Source: Diphasiastrum complanatum (taxonomy: Eukaryota > Streptophyta > Lycopodiopsida > Lycopodiales > Lycopodiaceae). Taken from it: 64,000 nt of DNA. Below are positions 11,325 through 23,649 of this stretch, one piece after another (positions within the stretch are counted from its first letter, which is position 1; each line of letters starts with the position of its first letter). Made by a program: the position numbers and the translations under genes. Under the pieces are notes generated by a model that saw only the letters and a program-made list of their open reading frames with translations, searched no databases and was not told where the DNA came from. Location: positions 29,010,361-29,074,360 of the forward strand of contig CM055109.1 of assembly GCA_029204225.1 (NCBI GenBank), read 5' to 3'.

Positions 11325-11951
11325 TCATGATCCAAATAAGAAGAAGAATGACAAGGTGCAATAGTGAATGAAATCGAAATCGGGTAGTCTTCGATATTGG
11401 CAAATATTTTTATGTTTCTTCATCTTGAAATCATGAAATTTGTCATCTAGGAAGACTACATCTCTGCTGATAAGTGCCTTACTAGATTCTAGATCAAAGA
11501 CCTTGTAAGCCTTACAATCTAATGGATATTCAAGAAATATAGCCTTGGTACTGGTTTGGTCGAATTTCTTCATTAGATCCGATGGGGTTTTAGCATAAAT
11601 GGATCTTGTAGACTCCACAAGAGTTTGATGTTTTCTTTCGGCTACTCCGTTTTGCTGAGGGGTGTAGCTCAAAGAGTATTGTCTCTGAATCTCATATTCA
11701 CTTAGAAAGTCATTCATAGTATTCAAAATGAACTCTCCCCCTCCACTTGTGCATAGAGCTTTGATCTTCCTTCCTGTTTGGGTTTCAGATAGTCGTGTGA
11801 ATTGTTGAAAACACAGACATGCTTCTGATTTGTTTTTGATGAACATGATAGTAGTTTGTCGAAAATAATCATCGATAAAGGTAATGAAGTACATTGATCT
11901 ATCGCATGATGGGATCTGCATGCCATAGAGATCACAGCGAATTAGATCCAA
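11325..11951 (-). pseudogene. Copia integrase core (relic)
   Basis: Minus-strand frame of 208 codons. It includes FITFIDDYFR, the GGGEF block for the second catalytic aspartate region, and YTPQQNGVAERKHQTL, which carries the third acidic residue of the integrase D,D-35-E triad. The C-terminal EYPLDCKAYKVFDLESSKALISRDVVF block is the usual integrase-RT linker, but about 40 codons between VESTRSIYAK and TKAIFLEYP are missing compared with the family. Confidence 0.8.
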
Positions 11952-12311
11952 AAATGCCTTTAGCTCTATGAGCTTGGCCTTTGAGAATCTTGAACTTGCA
12001 TCTTACCAAAAATACAAAGTATCACAAGATTGTTTCGGTGAGGACTTGTCGATGTCTAAGCCTTTGACAAGATTGTTGCAGAACATATATGAGATAGATC
12101 TCATATGAAGATGTCCTAGGCATTGATGCCATATAATATTCTTGTCTGATGAAGGTGTAGGTGAAGATTTTCCTTCTAAAGTAAGCGCACATTCATGGGT
12201 TAGTGTATCAAGATGACCATCTCTATACCCTTTGACCAGAACATTCGATTTGTTGTCTCAAATGAGGCATTGATTTGCATCGAATGTGACAGTGTGGCCT
12301 CGATCAACAAT

Positions 12312-12542
12312 TCAACAAATTGATAGTATGTTCTTGGTCAAGGCTGGAACATATAAAACATTCTCGGTAAGTTGAGATGAACTATCATTGAATATGACGG
12401 TAAGTTCGTTTGCCTTTGATCCTAAAGAAGCTAGAGTCTCCAAGACTAATGATGTTTTGTCATGATATATCGCAGAAAAATCTGTAAACCCATATCGTTG
12501 AGATGTCATATGTTGTGTATAGCACCTAATTCGAGATACCAA
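12312..12542 (-). pseudogene. Copia protease-region relic
   Basis: The frame contains LTENVLYVPALTKNILSI, the conserved LxNVLYVPxLxxNLLSV block just after the copia aspartic protease. The DSG/DTG catalytic loop itself is not visible in this frame, so the protease core is damaged. Confidence 0.65.
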
Positions 12543-12972
12543 CGATTAGAATCTGAACGATTGTTCGATTTGGCCATGAAGAGATTTGGGTTGGATTTGT
12601 CTTCAGAAGCATCAGTGACTACAGTATGAGGCTATTGGTTCTTTGTCACTATGATTCTATAGTCCTTTCTATCATGAATTTTTTTCTGGCAATACTTGTA
12701 AAAGGTTTTGGCATATTGATTTTTTGACTTTTCCTACTGTGATGGATGTTAAATATTTAACTTTGAAGTATTGACAACAGTCTTTTTCAAGTGTTGCTTC
12801 TTCTTTGAATATAGCATGATCGATTTGTTTGACATAGAAACATGGTTGACTTCCTTCGAAGTTCTTCTTGGAGAGCAATTGAAGTGACCTCCCGCATTGT
12901 TAAATCCGGCTCTGTCTCGAGATCAGCGTGATGGAAGTTGACTCATGACATTTTGCAAGAGAAGAATTTATT

Positions 12973-13240
12973 TTACAAAAATAGATCAATGGTTACATCT
13001 TGGGTCTCATACAGACTTATGAGAGTTACCCAGACTTGCTTGGATGTTTCGCACCTACTGATATGCGATACTTGTGAATCCTTGAGATTCATGGATATTG
13101 ATATAAGAGCTCTGCCATCTTTACATTTCCATTTGGCAATGAAATATGCATCTTGTTGTGGCATGATTGAAGATCGATCGACCACATCCCATAATTCTTT
13201 CTCCAATAATATCATCTTCATGCAATACTTTCACATGTGA
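12973..13240 (-). pseudogene. Copia gag fragment, minus strand
   Basis: Minus-strand reading MKMILLEKELWDVV, then KDGRALISISMNLKDSQVSH and ETSKQVWVTLISLYE, all typical copia gag blocks. The upstream reading IQLIKRFNGDDFHM (to about 13270) is its N-terminus behind a stop. It is a sibling of the plus-strand gag at 10611. Confidence 0.7.
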
Positions 13241-13527
13241 AAGTCATCGCCATTGAATCGCTTGATGAGTTGAATTCCATAATACGGTTGCTCCTTGTGC
13301 CTAGAAAAGAAATAATTGGTAATGTTATGACAATTAACAAAGGCTCTTATACCACAATTGGAAAAAAGAGGAGGTGTAAAAGGTCACGACAATTTGAAGT
13401 GTCAAGAGACATTGTTTGACTATCGCATTCGCTAGCGTTGCAAAAGACTTAAGTGATTTAAGAATACCATGTTTTGATCATCTGTCCAAATAGAACCAAT
13501 TGATTAATCAATGCGCTAGTAGGTGTC

Positions 13528-13808
13528 TTAGACAACCATAGATACAGAATTCGAGGGCGTCAAGGACAACCATGATTTGCTCTTTGACTCAATTGATAAG
13601 ACACACAAGGGAAATAACTAGCATTCGATTCACAATCAGATAGTAGAAACACCAATATTCATTTGCATGTTATACATCGATTTGAATAATATAGAGTATA
13701 TTAAAGATGCACAAATGTATATAAGATTGATGGTAAGAAATTTACTTATTAATATACAAGACTAAAAGAACAATTTAGAATCGAAGGATAGTGCTAGCCT
13801 AAAAACAA
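13528..13808. repeat. Direct repeat with 8526-8818 (putative 5' LTR)
   Basis: Second copy of the block described at 8526. It lies just outside the minus-strand primer-binding site (13342-13354), which makes it part of the 5' LTR of the minus copia relic. Confidence 0.5.
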
Positions 13809-13809
13809 C

Positions 13810-14155
13810 GAGAGTGTCACTGACCTTGAGAGGACCCGAACACTCTTAAATGAGACATATGGAGTAGTACATGTACATGTGACTATTGGTGATCTATTCA
13901 TAGTTGGGTAGCATGGGGATTGCATGAGTTCATGCACATGATTCTACTCTCTATATATTGGAGTAGAGATTATCCCGTCGACAACTTTTGATTCAGGTTA
14001 TCAAATGCTCTCTTCTCCTCAAGCATTCACATGGCATGGCTCGGGGGCTAGATCTAGGATTGGTTGGGTGGTTTTGCTCCTACATGTCTCATGTTGGGTT
14101 ATCCTATCTTCATATTAGGGATTTTTCCTAGTGCTCATTACATTGGTATCAGACC
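13810..14155 (+). mobile_element. LTR end with primer-binding site
   Basis: A second plus-strand primer site, TGGTATCAGACC, lies at 14144-14155 with LTR-like sequence before it. The word TAGGATTGGTTGGGTGGTTT (about 14056) recurs in reverse complement, with one or two changes, at the right edge of the window (63962-64000), so it belongs to a dispersed family. No gag follows downstream. Confidence 0.4.
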
Positions 14156-14159
14156 TCGG

Positions 14160-16640
14160 CTAAGATGCGGTCTTGGATAGGATTGGAGACAAACTCTACA
14201 TCAAGTTGGAAGCCCGTGGATTTATGTCCCGGATTGGTTTTGGGTGTCCCATTGTTGTCCTCTTGAATGAAATCTTGAAGTTTCAAAGAGATTGATTATG
14301 TCAAATGAATTGTGCAAAACTAAAAAATAAAATTGTGCCATCATAATTTAATGATTTGAAGTTTCTATTATGAAATTTATGAAGTTAACAAAATTGATTT
14401 AAAAAAGTAAAATTATTTCTATTGTTTGAACTTGGGATAGTTGAATGCATCTATTAATGATTTATAACTGTAATCTTGATTAAGTTTTTCAATGTAGGTA
14501 CATCATAGATTTGTTCACTGAACAAGAGGATGTGATCATAGACTTCTTTGCTATGATGACAAATATGGTCAGTGTGACGAAATAGCCTCTGTGTTTGTGT
14601 GGAAAAAGATGAACAAATGTTCACACACTTCCTCTTGAAAATTGAAGTCAAAAGTGAGTTGAATTTAGTCTTGTAGTGGATTACAATGTTGTGTGTGCAA
14701 GTCTCATCACCCCATTTACTACATGACATGTTTTCTCTTGCATGCAGAAAAAGGTATAAAGACAACTGATTTTTTCAAGGACGATATCACACAAGCTGCT
14801 CACATTTGTGTAATTTGAAATGCACATAGCCTATGTTGTCATATATCACTTTCATTTTTTCAAGACTACTCCTTATTTTATTTGTTGCACAAAGTATTCA
14901 AATTTATGTGGATCTAATGTTGATTTTTGTTTCTTGTAGAGTATATTTACAAGGAGTGACTATGAATCTTTTATCTAGTTGATAAGCTAGTCTCATCTGA
15001 GATGAATACGATTAGGGATTTTCAACTATATAATGTTACGATGTATAGATAGCTCAATAGATGGTAAAAACAAAAACATTTGAAAAATTTATGATTATAT
15101 TTGTGCCTGAACATGATTTATGGACAAGTGTAATAGATATAATTATCTAGACAAGTTTGACATTCCTTGTTGCCATTTGTTAAGCTTGTAGATGTGCAAG
15201 CCTAGTTTTCACAATAAATTTTTTGTCTTATAATGTTAATCTTATGTGAATGACATCCATATAATATGTGACCATGTTGATTATTGTTACCATAAAAATG
15301 AACACCTAAAGAATTAACTTGAAACATCACATTAAGGGAGTTCTCTACCATGTCATTGTGTGACATCACAAGAAATAGTTGAATACCAAAAAGGCTATTG
15401 CAATTCTCTACAATTAATAATGATAACCAAGTTAATGAAGCAAATGAGTCTCATGAATTTGATACATGTGAGGCTTTTTAAAGGTCTCATTATGATTATA
15501 AAGTTACATTTGGAGAATATTATTGAAACTTAACTTTCATTAGAAAAATTCTATTACATTCTTCAGCAAGTTTTTTGAGAATCAACATAGCATTTGACAT
15601 ATTAATTTACTTCTCCTTGTTGTAGATCCTCATAGAAAAGATATTTTTTTATGATATGCTACAATCGAACCGATATACATGCTAGAAATCACATATGGTT
15701 TATAAATTTTGTTTTTATATTTGGAAATTAGTTGTTTGTTTGACTAGGAAATGGAAAAGGAGAGATATTTAATTGTGAAATAGTAGGACTCTAAGAGCTA
15801 TTTTTTAAGACTCACAAATGAATTGACCTATTCTCAGTGGACTAATGGAAAAATTCATATACAACCATAGAATAGGTGCTAGAGAAGCTTGCTTTAGAAA
15901 CTCGGCCTAAAATCATTCCCCCTAGATCGTAGAGATTATTCAATTGTACTTGGCACAGAGAAGAGAGTTCTCAAGGAGTACCTTGTTTCGTATTCTATTT
16001 GTAGCTTTATGGTATATGATTATCCAGTTGTACTTGGCACAAAGAAGAGAGTTTTCAAGGAGTACCTTGTTTCGTATTCTATTTGTAGCTTTATGTGTAT
16101 ACCAGATCGCACCATAGATGGATTACCAAGTGCCACATCTCTTGTACTTGTGAATATGGATGCATGTGCTCTTTAAGAGCTCAACTCAAACTATCCATGT
16201 GCTCTTTAAAGCTCCACATGTGCTCTTTTTCATATAAGGACAAAAGTCGTGTCTTATTTCTTAGAAACATGTGATGGGTTGGTAGCCTTGCATGTGGCTC
16301 ATCCACTTTTTTGAAAGTAACGTTTAGCGTTACGCTAATTAAATTTCATACCTACTTTGACATCGAACAATTTGAGACTCACCTAAATCCACAACGTCTA
16401 CTAGTCATAAAAAGGATAAGAATATGTATAGACATTTGTAGTTCTCACAATAAGTCCGTTGTCCTAACATGATAATTTTTGTGGATAGATTCATGTGAGC
16501 ATATTCTCCTTGACTTGGAGTGATTGTTGGGTTGTTAGGACAAGGGACTAAGGCTATGTAGGTTAACTATTGTAACTATTTACAAATTATACATAATCTT
16601 GAGTAGTATTATATTACAATGAATTTGTCTCGTTTTGTTT
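14160..16640. other. AT-rich stretch without recognisable genes
   Basis: Both strands were read without finding a protein I recognise. A minus frame at 14454-14765 (103 codons) has no family match that I can name. Bases 15934-16101 are two tandem 84-base units (GATTATYCARTTGTACTTGG start). Near 16180-16235 the word GTGCTCTTTAA recurs. Confidence 0.6.
15934..16101. repeat. Tandem duplication, 2 x 84 bases
   Basis: Bases 15934-16017 and 16018-16101 differ at only a few positions, so the duplication is recent. It is non-coding. Confidence 0.85.
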
Positions 16641-16647
16641 AGATGTT

Positions 16648-16682
16648 ACACACACACACGCACACACACACACACACACACA

Positions 16683-16776
<94 letters not shown>
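16648..16776. repeat. Compound microsatellite (CA)n(CT)n(TA)n(CA)n
   Basis: 129 bases of uninterrupted dinucleotide repeats that switch type three times. The apparent THTHT/SLSLS/YIYIY frames here are artefacts of the repeat. Confidence 0.95.
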
Positions 16777-16779
<3 letters not shown>

Positions 16780-16780
<1 letters not shown>

Positions 16781-18170
16781 TGCTTGTGCCCGTCGATGAC
16801 TGGCAATGGCCAGATACCCACAAAAAGTGTTTATATATTTTTGGAAGCTATGTTTTTTTAACCATTTTTTTAAAACCTATTTAGCTTTTCCTTTTGCAAA
16901 TGGATGACATTTTTTGCCGGCAAAGTGTGACTTTTTATGTCGGCAAAAGCGTGACATTTTTTACGGCACCTCACACATTCTCTCTCTAAAATAGTTTTAT
17001 ACTATATAGATATAGATATATAGTTAGCTAATCACAAATCTATGCTCATGCATGTTGTTGCACATATTCTTGTTTGCTTGGTGCTAAAAAACTTCAATGA
17101 CCCTTATATGATTGCTTAGAACTTTTCAATTTGCGGGAAAAGTCTCTAGAATCAAGGCATTTCAACTTTGAACTCTTCACAATTTTCATTGGCCATATGA
17201 CATTCATAAACCTTTCTCCCATAAGACAATCTTCATAGACCTTGAGAGTCCATGAATTGGGGTCCAACTAACCGTGCTTTTCCTTACCTCAAGGTCTAGA
17301 TTTTCGACTCAATTTCCACTTGGCTCACATGTAAATACAAGGGGACAAATAAGAGCACTTCCAAGTGAACGTTAGGAATTAAAAGAGCACTCAACAATTG
17401 GACAATTGTGTCTCCAAAAGTTTGGTTTATAGTGTGGAGTCATTAAAAGTTTGCATACAACAATTGCCCTCAATTCTCGTCAAAACTTTAAATTGAAACA
17501 ACTACTTGATCTATAAAACCAAAATATGCGCATGATGACGAGTTGGTATCTCTTGTTTATGATTTTGTTTTGTCCCTGGGCCCATTGGACATTGAGGGTC
17601 ACAAACACTCCTTTGTGGACACAATAACATGTCTTGTCCAGCTCGTTGAGCTGTTGAGGACCACGTCACAATTTAGGAACTTATGCATAAGGGAAGGCCT
17701 TCTTCGAGTAGCCTTCCTTGATGACGTAAAGCATTGTTGGAAAATTGTTAAAAGTAAATTTGTTTACGATTTTTTTTTTTGCAACGTGTTAAAACAACTA
17801 GTGGTCGTTTGTATACAATATACATAACCTAGCAATGCTATTTGCGCAATGCCATGTGAGGGGTAAGCCCTGGGACGATTTTTTATAGAGTTTGAGAAAA
17901 CCATGTTGACTATTTATAATAAATTGTATACTACATATCAAAAGATACATTCATTACTCTCTATTTATAATAAATGCACTTTACACATTTGTAAAGTTCA
18001 ATGAAGTCTATTTTTGGACAAACACAATTGTGACATTTAGGGGTTGCTCTAAATATGATATGGAGGAGATTTCCTAGAAGCACTTTAAGATTTTGTCTCA
18101 ACCTTGGTGTTTGTCTAGGGCATTGGGGGTGGAACACCGTAAACGATGGTGGGAGCATCTACTTTGGGAT
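16780..18170. other. Intergenic stretch upstream of PDS5
   Basis: No gene was recognised. A MITE-like double unit (TGCCGGCAAAGTGTGAC, then TGTCGGCAAAAGCGTGAC) lies at 16914-16960. A plus frame at 17543-17827 (94 codons) has no recognisable domain and ends in a T-rich run, so it is not called as a gene. Confidence 0.5.
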
Positions 18171-18550
18171 TTACGATACATCTTGAAGCGAGTTATGTAC
18201 GAGGTATCCTCTATGAGGAGGCTTGTTACCAGGCCGAGTTGGGGGAGTGACTAAGCTCCTACAGGACATTAGCCAGCAGTCGGATGAAAAACACCGACGT
18301 AGCAGTTGATGAAATCATGCTCCTCTTGATCCACCACAACATGCCACACGTCTATTTTGCCTCGTCACATCTGACAGATGAAAGTTCAAACACTTCAATG
18401 AGCACTCACAGCGAGAGAAGTTTTTTTTAAAAGGCCCCACAGGTAGGTAGGTAGGTGCCCCTCTAAATGCCTGCTGACGTGGATGAGAACGCAGCTGACG
18501 TGGACGCTATCTCCACTCTGATTGGCCAAAAGCCCCCTTCGCTTTTCCTT

Positions 18551-18604
<54 letters not shown>

Positions 18605-18896
18605 CTTTCTTTGGTATTATTTTTTAGGTCAAAAGGAGAGACGATCGTTCACAGATGTACGATCCATCGATTCAAACCCTTCCGATCCAGCCCGCCATCG
18701 CCAGCTCCAGGCCGCCATAGCCGCTGGTCCTAGCTAGGAGGCTTTTTGAAGCCGCGGCCGACTGTGGTGGCTTCTTGGAAATAATTTTTCATAAAACGTA
18801 GCTGGAGGTTTTGAGGACGAAGGATGGGGTTCTTGCTGATGTTTAGGTTCATTTAAGGCAACGACAGCAAAAGGACGAGACGAGGACAAGAGGGCG
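18171..18896 (+). promoter_or_regulatory. PDS5 promoter and 5' leader region
   Basis: This region holds two TGACGT sites (18475 and 18496, each within GCTGACGTGGA) 21 bases apart, the core bound by plant bZIP/TGA factors. An ATTGG (reverse CCAAT) follows near 18520. A CT tract at 18555-18600 lies in what should be the core promoter or 5' leader, where plant genes often have pyrimidine patches. GC content rises from 18640 to the start codon. No TATA box could be fixed. If transcription starts upstream of 18467, a short upstream ORF (18467-18733) would be in the leader. All of this is inference from motifs. Confidence 0.4.
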
Positions 18897-18989
18897 ATGT
18901 CGAAGCAGGGGGAACTGCAGCTGGCGGAGATAGGCCGCAGGCTGGGGTCGCCGTCCCTCACAAAAGATGCCTCCATCAAGCTGCTCAAG
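18897..18989 (+). CDS. PDS5: PDS5 exon 1 (codons 1-31)
   Basis: Starts MSKQGELQLAEIGRRLG; the ATG is preceded by an in-context GGGCG and no other in-frame ATG lies nearby. It ends LLK before the donor GT at 18990, phase 0. The start is chosen because the peptide KDASIKLLK joins directly to exon 2 QLASLLPEVEQS. Confidence 0.85.
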
Positions 18990-20269
18990 GTTTTTGTTCT
19001 TTATGATTTGTTTGGAGCTGGTTGACAGTGGCGAGGTTGGCTTGTTTTCCATGTGGTTGCCTTTTTTTTTATAGTTTTTTAGGCCGAGGTTGCTCACATT
19101 CCTTACCTGTCATCACATTTTGAGCTATATCGTTAGCATAATGTCATCGTAGGATCTCTTTCCGACCAACCCTATTTTGTCGATGAATTTTCTATTTGGG
19201 ATTATTCCTTCTCAAGTGTCTATTCCAGTGCTATGATCTTTTGCGTTACATGATGTACCGTAAAGTTACAAGGAAGTTTTTTCATCATACTGGAGAATAG
19301 AATGCGCTGCATTTGGAATCATGAGGAATTGATTTTTGGGGTTGTTTGTAGGGTTTATGAACCATGTCTTTAATGCTTAATGCACATAAAAAATAGTGAG
19401 ACGTTTATGTTGTTATTGGCATTGCAAGCAATACAAAGTCCTTTTTGGAAACTAAATAGTAGCAACGTAACAAGCTTTAGTGTTGAGAGTAGCAAAACTA
19501 AAATTTGAGGGATATATTGACTTCACAAACGTACATTTCTTTTTTGGCATGCACTAAAAAATCTCTTGAAAGTTCATCATCAAGAAATTCTAACTTTACA
19601 TAGACTATAAGGCAATTTGGAACTTATGAACTTCTTAAACTCCTTTTTCCATTTGCAAATATGCATTTAGTGCATACCTTACAGGCCATAATTCTAGTCA
19701 TTATATGAGTATAACATTTTGTCATCATCCTCCCAAGGAACTTTCAAGAAATCTTATCGCTATTGCTCGCACGAGTTAGGACAATCTAATTGGTATTTGA
19801 CCATTTGTTGTAGAAGGTCAAAGAGCTTGAGAAGACAATTTCTCAAAAAGGACTGCTCACAACATCACCGAAGTCCTTAATGGATTGCATCCTCACTTTC
19901 GTCTAGAACCTGCACCTCTTTGAAAGAAACAGAATAACTACGAAAACCTAGGAGAATGATCCAAACTCGGTAAGTACTAAGTATGATAGTTACAAAGATC
20001 TTGAATTGCTAGTAGCTTGGATCATGGATCTAACTATTTACTAGGAGGATGATTGTTACTCCAACAATGTCAAGTTATGACGTGTCACACTCAATTTGAA
20101 AAGGAAAGCGTCACGAGGATAACCACCAATGAGATCCATTGGAATGATTGCCATCATGCGAGCAAAGTGCTCAAAGCAGATACAATAGCAAGCCCTTTTG
20201 CCTAGAGAGTTCAAAAGCTTATATGATGAAAATTTGAGATATCAACATTCTCGAAATTGAGTAGCTAAG

Positions 20270-20560
20270 AAAGTTCTACTTGGATATATATTACGCTATA
20301 GAAATTAAGTTTGATATTTGCAATCCAAAGACATTGGAAGACACTATTGCTACTGCAACAAAAAAGAAAAAGAAGTTGCTATGAGCATCCAAAGGGTGCA
20401 TGCTATTTGGACATAATGACAAATTCAATGGAGCAAAGAAGAAGAAAATTAAAGGAGCAACAAGAAGTGATCTATTAGAAAGGGAAGTTCTTCGTCAACT
20501 AAAGGATGGAATTTTGTGAGGGAAGATGTGTTAGGTGTGGAGATAAGGCCATGTTTTTAA
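20270..20560 (+). pseudogene. Possible retrotransposon gag relic
   Basis: Translations in shifting frames give FDICNPKTLEDTIATAT, like the gypsy gag block before the zinc knuckle, and then GRCVRCGDKAMFLKIC, a CCHC knuckle with Met in the His position. Evidence is weak; it may be chance. Confidence 0.3.
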
Positions 20561-22654
20561 AAATTTGCTTGTATTAATCTCTACAGTTGTCAGCATTACA
20601 AATATGAATCATCCGTCATCACAAATTACAGGTAGAACTTTAGTGGTAAAGGATTTACTAAAATGCTAGTTTATATAATGAGACTTAGTGTGACTTTAAC
20701 TGTCAACATGTTATTTGCTAATCTGCTAGTTCATAAATCATCACATAACATGAATTTGATAACTTGATAAAGGTTGTACTTTTTTTTAGACATTTTTGCC
20801 CCCCAAAAAAAAAGACCTAAAAAAAGAAACTCTATTTTGAAACTGTAGACACTTATTTCAAACATGTGAACATTGCAATATGTAATTTAATGTCCCATGT
20901 TTACTAACTTGAGGTTACAAATTTGTGTACTTACAATTGAACATTTGCTTTATGATCCAACTCAATCCCATCCAATCCAAAGTTTTTTATATAATTTATA
21001 AAATTGCTGTCCTTGGTTGCAACCCTTTTTAATAATCTATAGATGACTTGTGAATAGCCTCCTTTAGCTGTTAAGACCTTAAAAAGAGTTGTGAACGACC
21101 TACTAAATTAGCAATTGATTTGTAAGTGGCTTATTGTAGTTCTTTATCACCTTCTCGCAGCGTGTGAACACACTTTGGTGTATTTTGTAGCTTGCTTCTC
21201 TATCCAAATTTTGCACTCAAATAGGTTTTTCAGAATGACGGCTCATTCACGAATAATACAATGCTACACATTGTTGAATTTTGTAGGACAATAGTTAGAC
21301 GTTGACATTTTTCAAAGTATTGCTCACTACTCCATAGTTTGCACTTTGCACCAACAAATAATCTTGAAGGCCAACGACACGATGGTTGAACTACATATTC
21401 TCATCACATTTAGCTATAATTTTTGGGACTTCAAACCATAGGTACCAAGCATGTCCTCTATATGTACTACGTTGGCAACAAAAATACACGGTTCAACCTT
21501 TGTCAATATTTGTAGTCTAATCACTATAGCGGCTCCTCTTTTCTACTTGGGGACGGTTTCGGTACACCCTAAGAGATACATGTGCTACTTAGAAGAATAA
21601 ACAGACTTCGTTGCCACATCTCCAATTTGAGCAACAAGTGCCCGTGTTGGTGTCAACACAAGCACACAACAAGTCTATGGTATTTTTTCAGTCAATGTTG
21701 CTATACAACTAGATCTACCAAAATTATTGTTGCTTTTATCCGGGCTATGTTATGAAGGAATTTGATTATAGGTGCCCTAAGGTTTCACAAATCTCAAGAG
21801 CAACAAGTATTAGAAGATTCAGGATAATACAACCACACGTGGAATGGGCAACCTCAAAAGCTCTAAGTGGAAATCATACATCAAAGGGAGAACAAAAGTA
21901 CAAAATTTTATCGAAGAAGAGAAAGTACAAGTTGCTTACCATATACATGCGAGTATGCACAGTGTTTGTGTATATATGCATCAATATTATAGAGAACATA
22001 ATAATTATTTAATTAGCATAACTTCCCTAGAATGTGCTAGCATATTGTACAATGATTGTGTGCGTTTCCATATGATGTATGCAACACGCTTTAAGGATGA
22101 TCCTTCATTGTAAGTTATTTTGTTGGTGCAATAGCAAAAATATTGCACCTCCTTTTTATGACAAAAAGTCCATGCTTTGTTGGGTATAGTAGCCCTTACG
22201 TTAAATTCCCTCTGTCGTGCACCCTTAATGCTTTGCACATCTTTTCGTGCATTCACTTTTGGTGGTTGAATATTGTAATTGGTGTGGGTTATATTGTTGT
22301 GGATAAAAATTATAGAAGCAGACTTTTGTCTTTTCATGACATTCCTCTATTAGTTTGTTTTTGCATATGATGTTAAAGTTTGATAGCTTATTGCATTCAA
22401 GAACAACAATCTACTTTTTTTCTAGTTACCTTCAATATTCATGTCTAAGTGGACTTTGTTTTGAAGAACATGTTAGGCTGGAATAATTCAATAGCGGAGA
22501 CCATCAATGATTTTTAAAGCGAGGAAAGTATGAGCGTTAGAAATTTTTAATTTGTTATTAGCTTGCATATAAAATCATTTAAGATTTGCTGAATTGTAAA
22601 AGTACCAGAAACATGCAGACTTTGGGATACAAAAAGAGAAAGGAAGAGAAAGAG

Positions 22655-22655
<1 letters not shown>

Positions 22656-22715
<60 letters not shown>
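22656..22715. repeat. (CA)n microsatellite
   Basis: Thirty uninterrupted CA units in PDS5 intron 1, about 250 bases before exon 2. Confidence 0.95.
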
Positions 22716-22719
<4 letters not shown>

Positions 22720-22966
22720 CGAATGACAACTAATGTCTCATTCTAGTAACTTGTTAGCTTCTTGGCTTGTCAAGGGAACATATCTCAGAAGCTGTTAACT
22801 TTAGTGCATCTCTCAACATCAAATGGGTCAATTGTTTTAAAGGTCAATGCAATTATCTCTTTCAAATGTGTATTATGTATCTCCCATTGACCTATTTTTC
22901 TGTTGTAGTTTCAACCTTAAAATTTTTATAGGAAATTTCTAATTGAAGTGATTTTTTCTTTTGCAG

Positions 22967-23170
22967 CAATTGGCGAGTTTATTGCCTGAAGTAGAGCAAT
23001 CTTCATCAGCTAGCACAATTCAGGCCTTAAAGCCTTGTATGGACGCTCTTATCTTGCCATCCATTTTAAAGCACAAGGACAAAGATGTTCGTGTTCTAGT
23101 TGCTACATGCTTAAGTGAGATCATGAGGATACGGGCGCCAGATGCTCCTTACAATGATGATATTTTGCAG
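22967..23170 (+). CDS. PDS5: PDS5 exon 2 (codons 32-99)
   Basis: 68 codons, QLASLLPEVEQS to YNDDILQ. It carries the conserved helical pair KDVRVLVATCLSEIMRI and the RAPDAPY motif that marks PDS5 in all eukaryotes. Acceptor TTGCAG, donor GTATTG, phase 0 on both sides. Confidence 0.93.
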
Positions 23171-23649
23171 GTATTGATACTCTTTTTGATTATTTATTAA
23201 GACTTTATTCTATGCTGGAATTTTGTCTTTTATTTTTTGCAAATGGTGATTTTAGGTCTTCCTATACTAGGCTGTGCTTATAGTTAGAGGCAGATGTGTT
23301 GAAAAAATGATGTCATTAGTTTCTTGTGCATCTCATAGATTGTCAATGAAATCGATATTTTGACAAGGTAAAAGATGAATACTATGCATGAGTCAATGTA
23401 GAGCCCTTTCGTATATGACAAACCTTTGATCGTCAATCATCTTGTATGGCACCTTTTATAAACCCACAAAATGCTTTTGTTGCCAAAGAACAAGAATATA
23501 TGATGATAAGTTTCCACCCATCTTTGGACACAAACCTACATCATTGTCAAGCATCATCACATGAATAGGTAGGGATAGATGTTGTTACTGGATCCATTCC
23601 ACTTGTGTTTTTGAGTACAACATGTCACATACTATACAAGATCCGATAT

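Larger units (their letters stand above)
10980..13360 (-). mobile_element. Ty1/copia element relic, minus strand
   Basis: Read on the minus strand this runs from a primer-binding site (13342-13354, TGGTATAAGAGCC) through gag (about 13240-12973), a protease-like part (12542-12312), integrase (about 11960-11325) and the first part of reverse transcriptase (11290-10985; KRKIIDCKWIFKRN, then KARLVDKGYSQ). RT is cut at about 10980, where a plus-strand gag of the same family starts. Many stops and frameshifts show that it is dead. The direct repeats at 8526-8818 and 13528-13808 are its likely LTRs. Confidence 0.8.
18990..22966 (+). other. PDS5 intron 1 (4.0 kb)
   Basis: Non-coding. It contains a possible gag relic (20270-20560) and a CA microsatellite at 22656-22715. 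Short frames between 21752 and 22370 have no recognisable domain and are not called. The acceptor is TTTTGCAG at 22966. Confidence 0.8.

Noticed and set aside
14454-14765. 103-codon minus frame in the left flank
   Set aside because: No recognised motif; neighbouring sequence gives no support as gene or element.
16643-16861. Frames of HTHTHT, SLSLSL and YIYIYI, and similar ones at 18467-18737, 22547-22729 and 49745-50042
   Set aside because: Direct translation of dinucleotide repeats, without other coding signs.
17543-17827. 94-codon frame upstream of PDS5
   Set aside because: No recognisable domain, no splice context that extends it, and it ends in a T-run; chance cannot be excluded.
21752-22370. 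Several overlapping frames of 75-110 codons on both strands in intron 1
   Set aside because: They overlap on both strands, show no family signature and lie in AT-rich intron.
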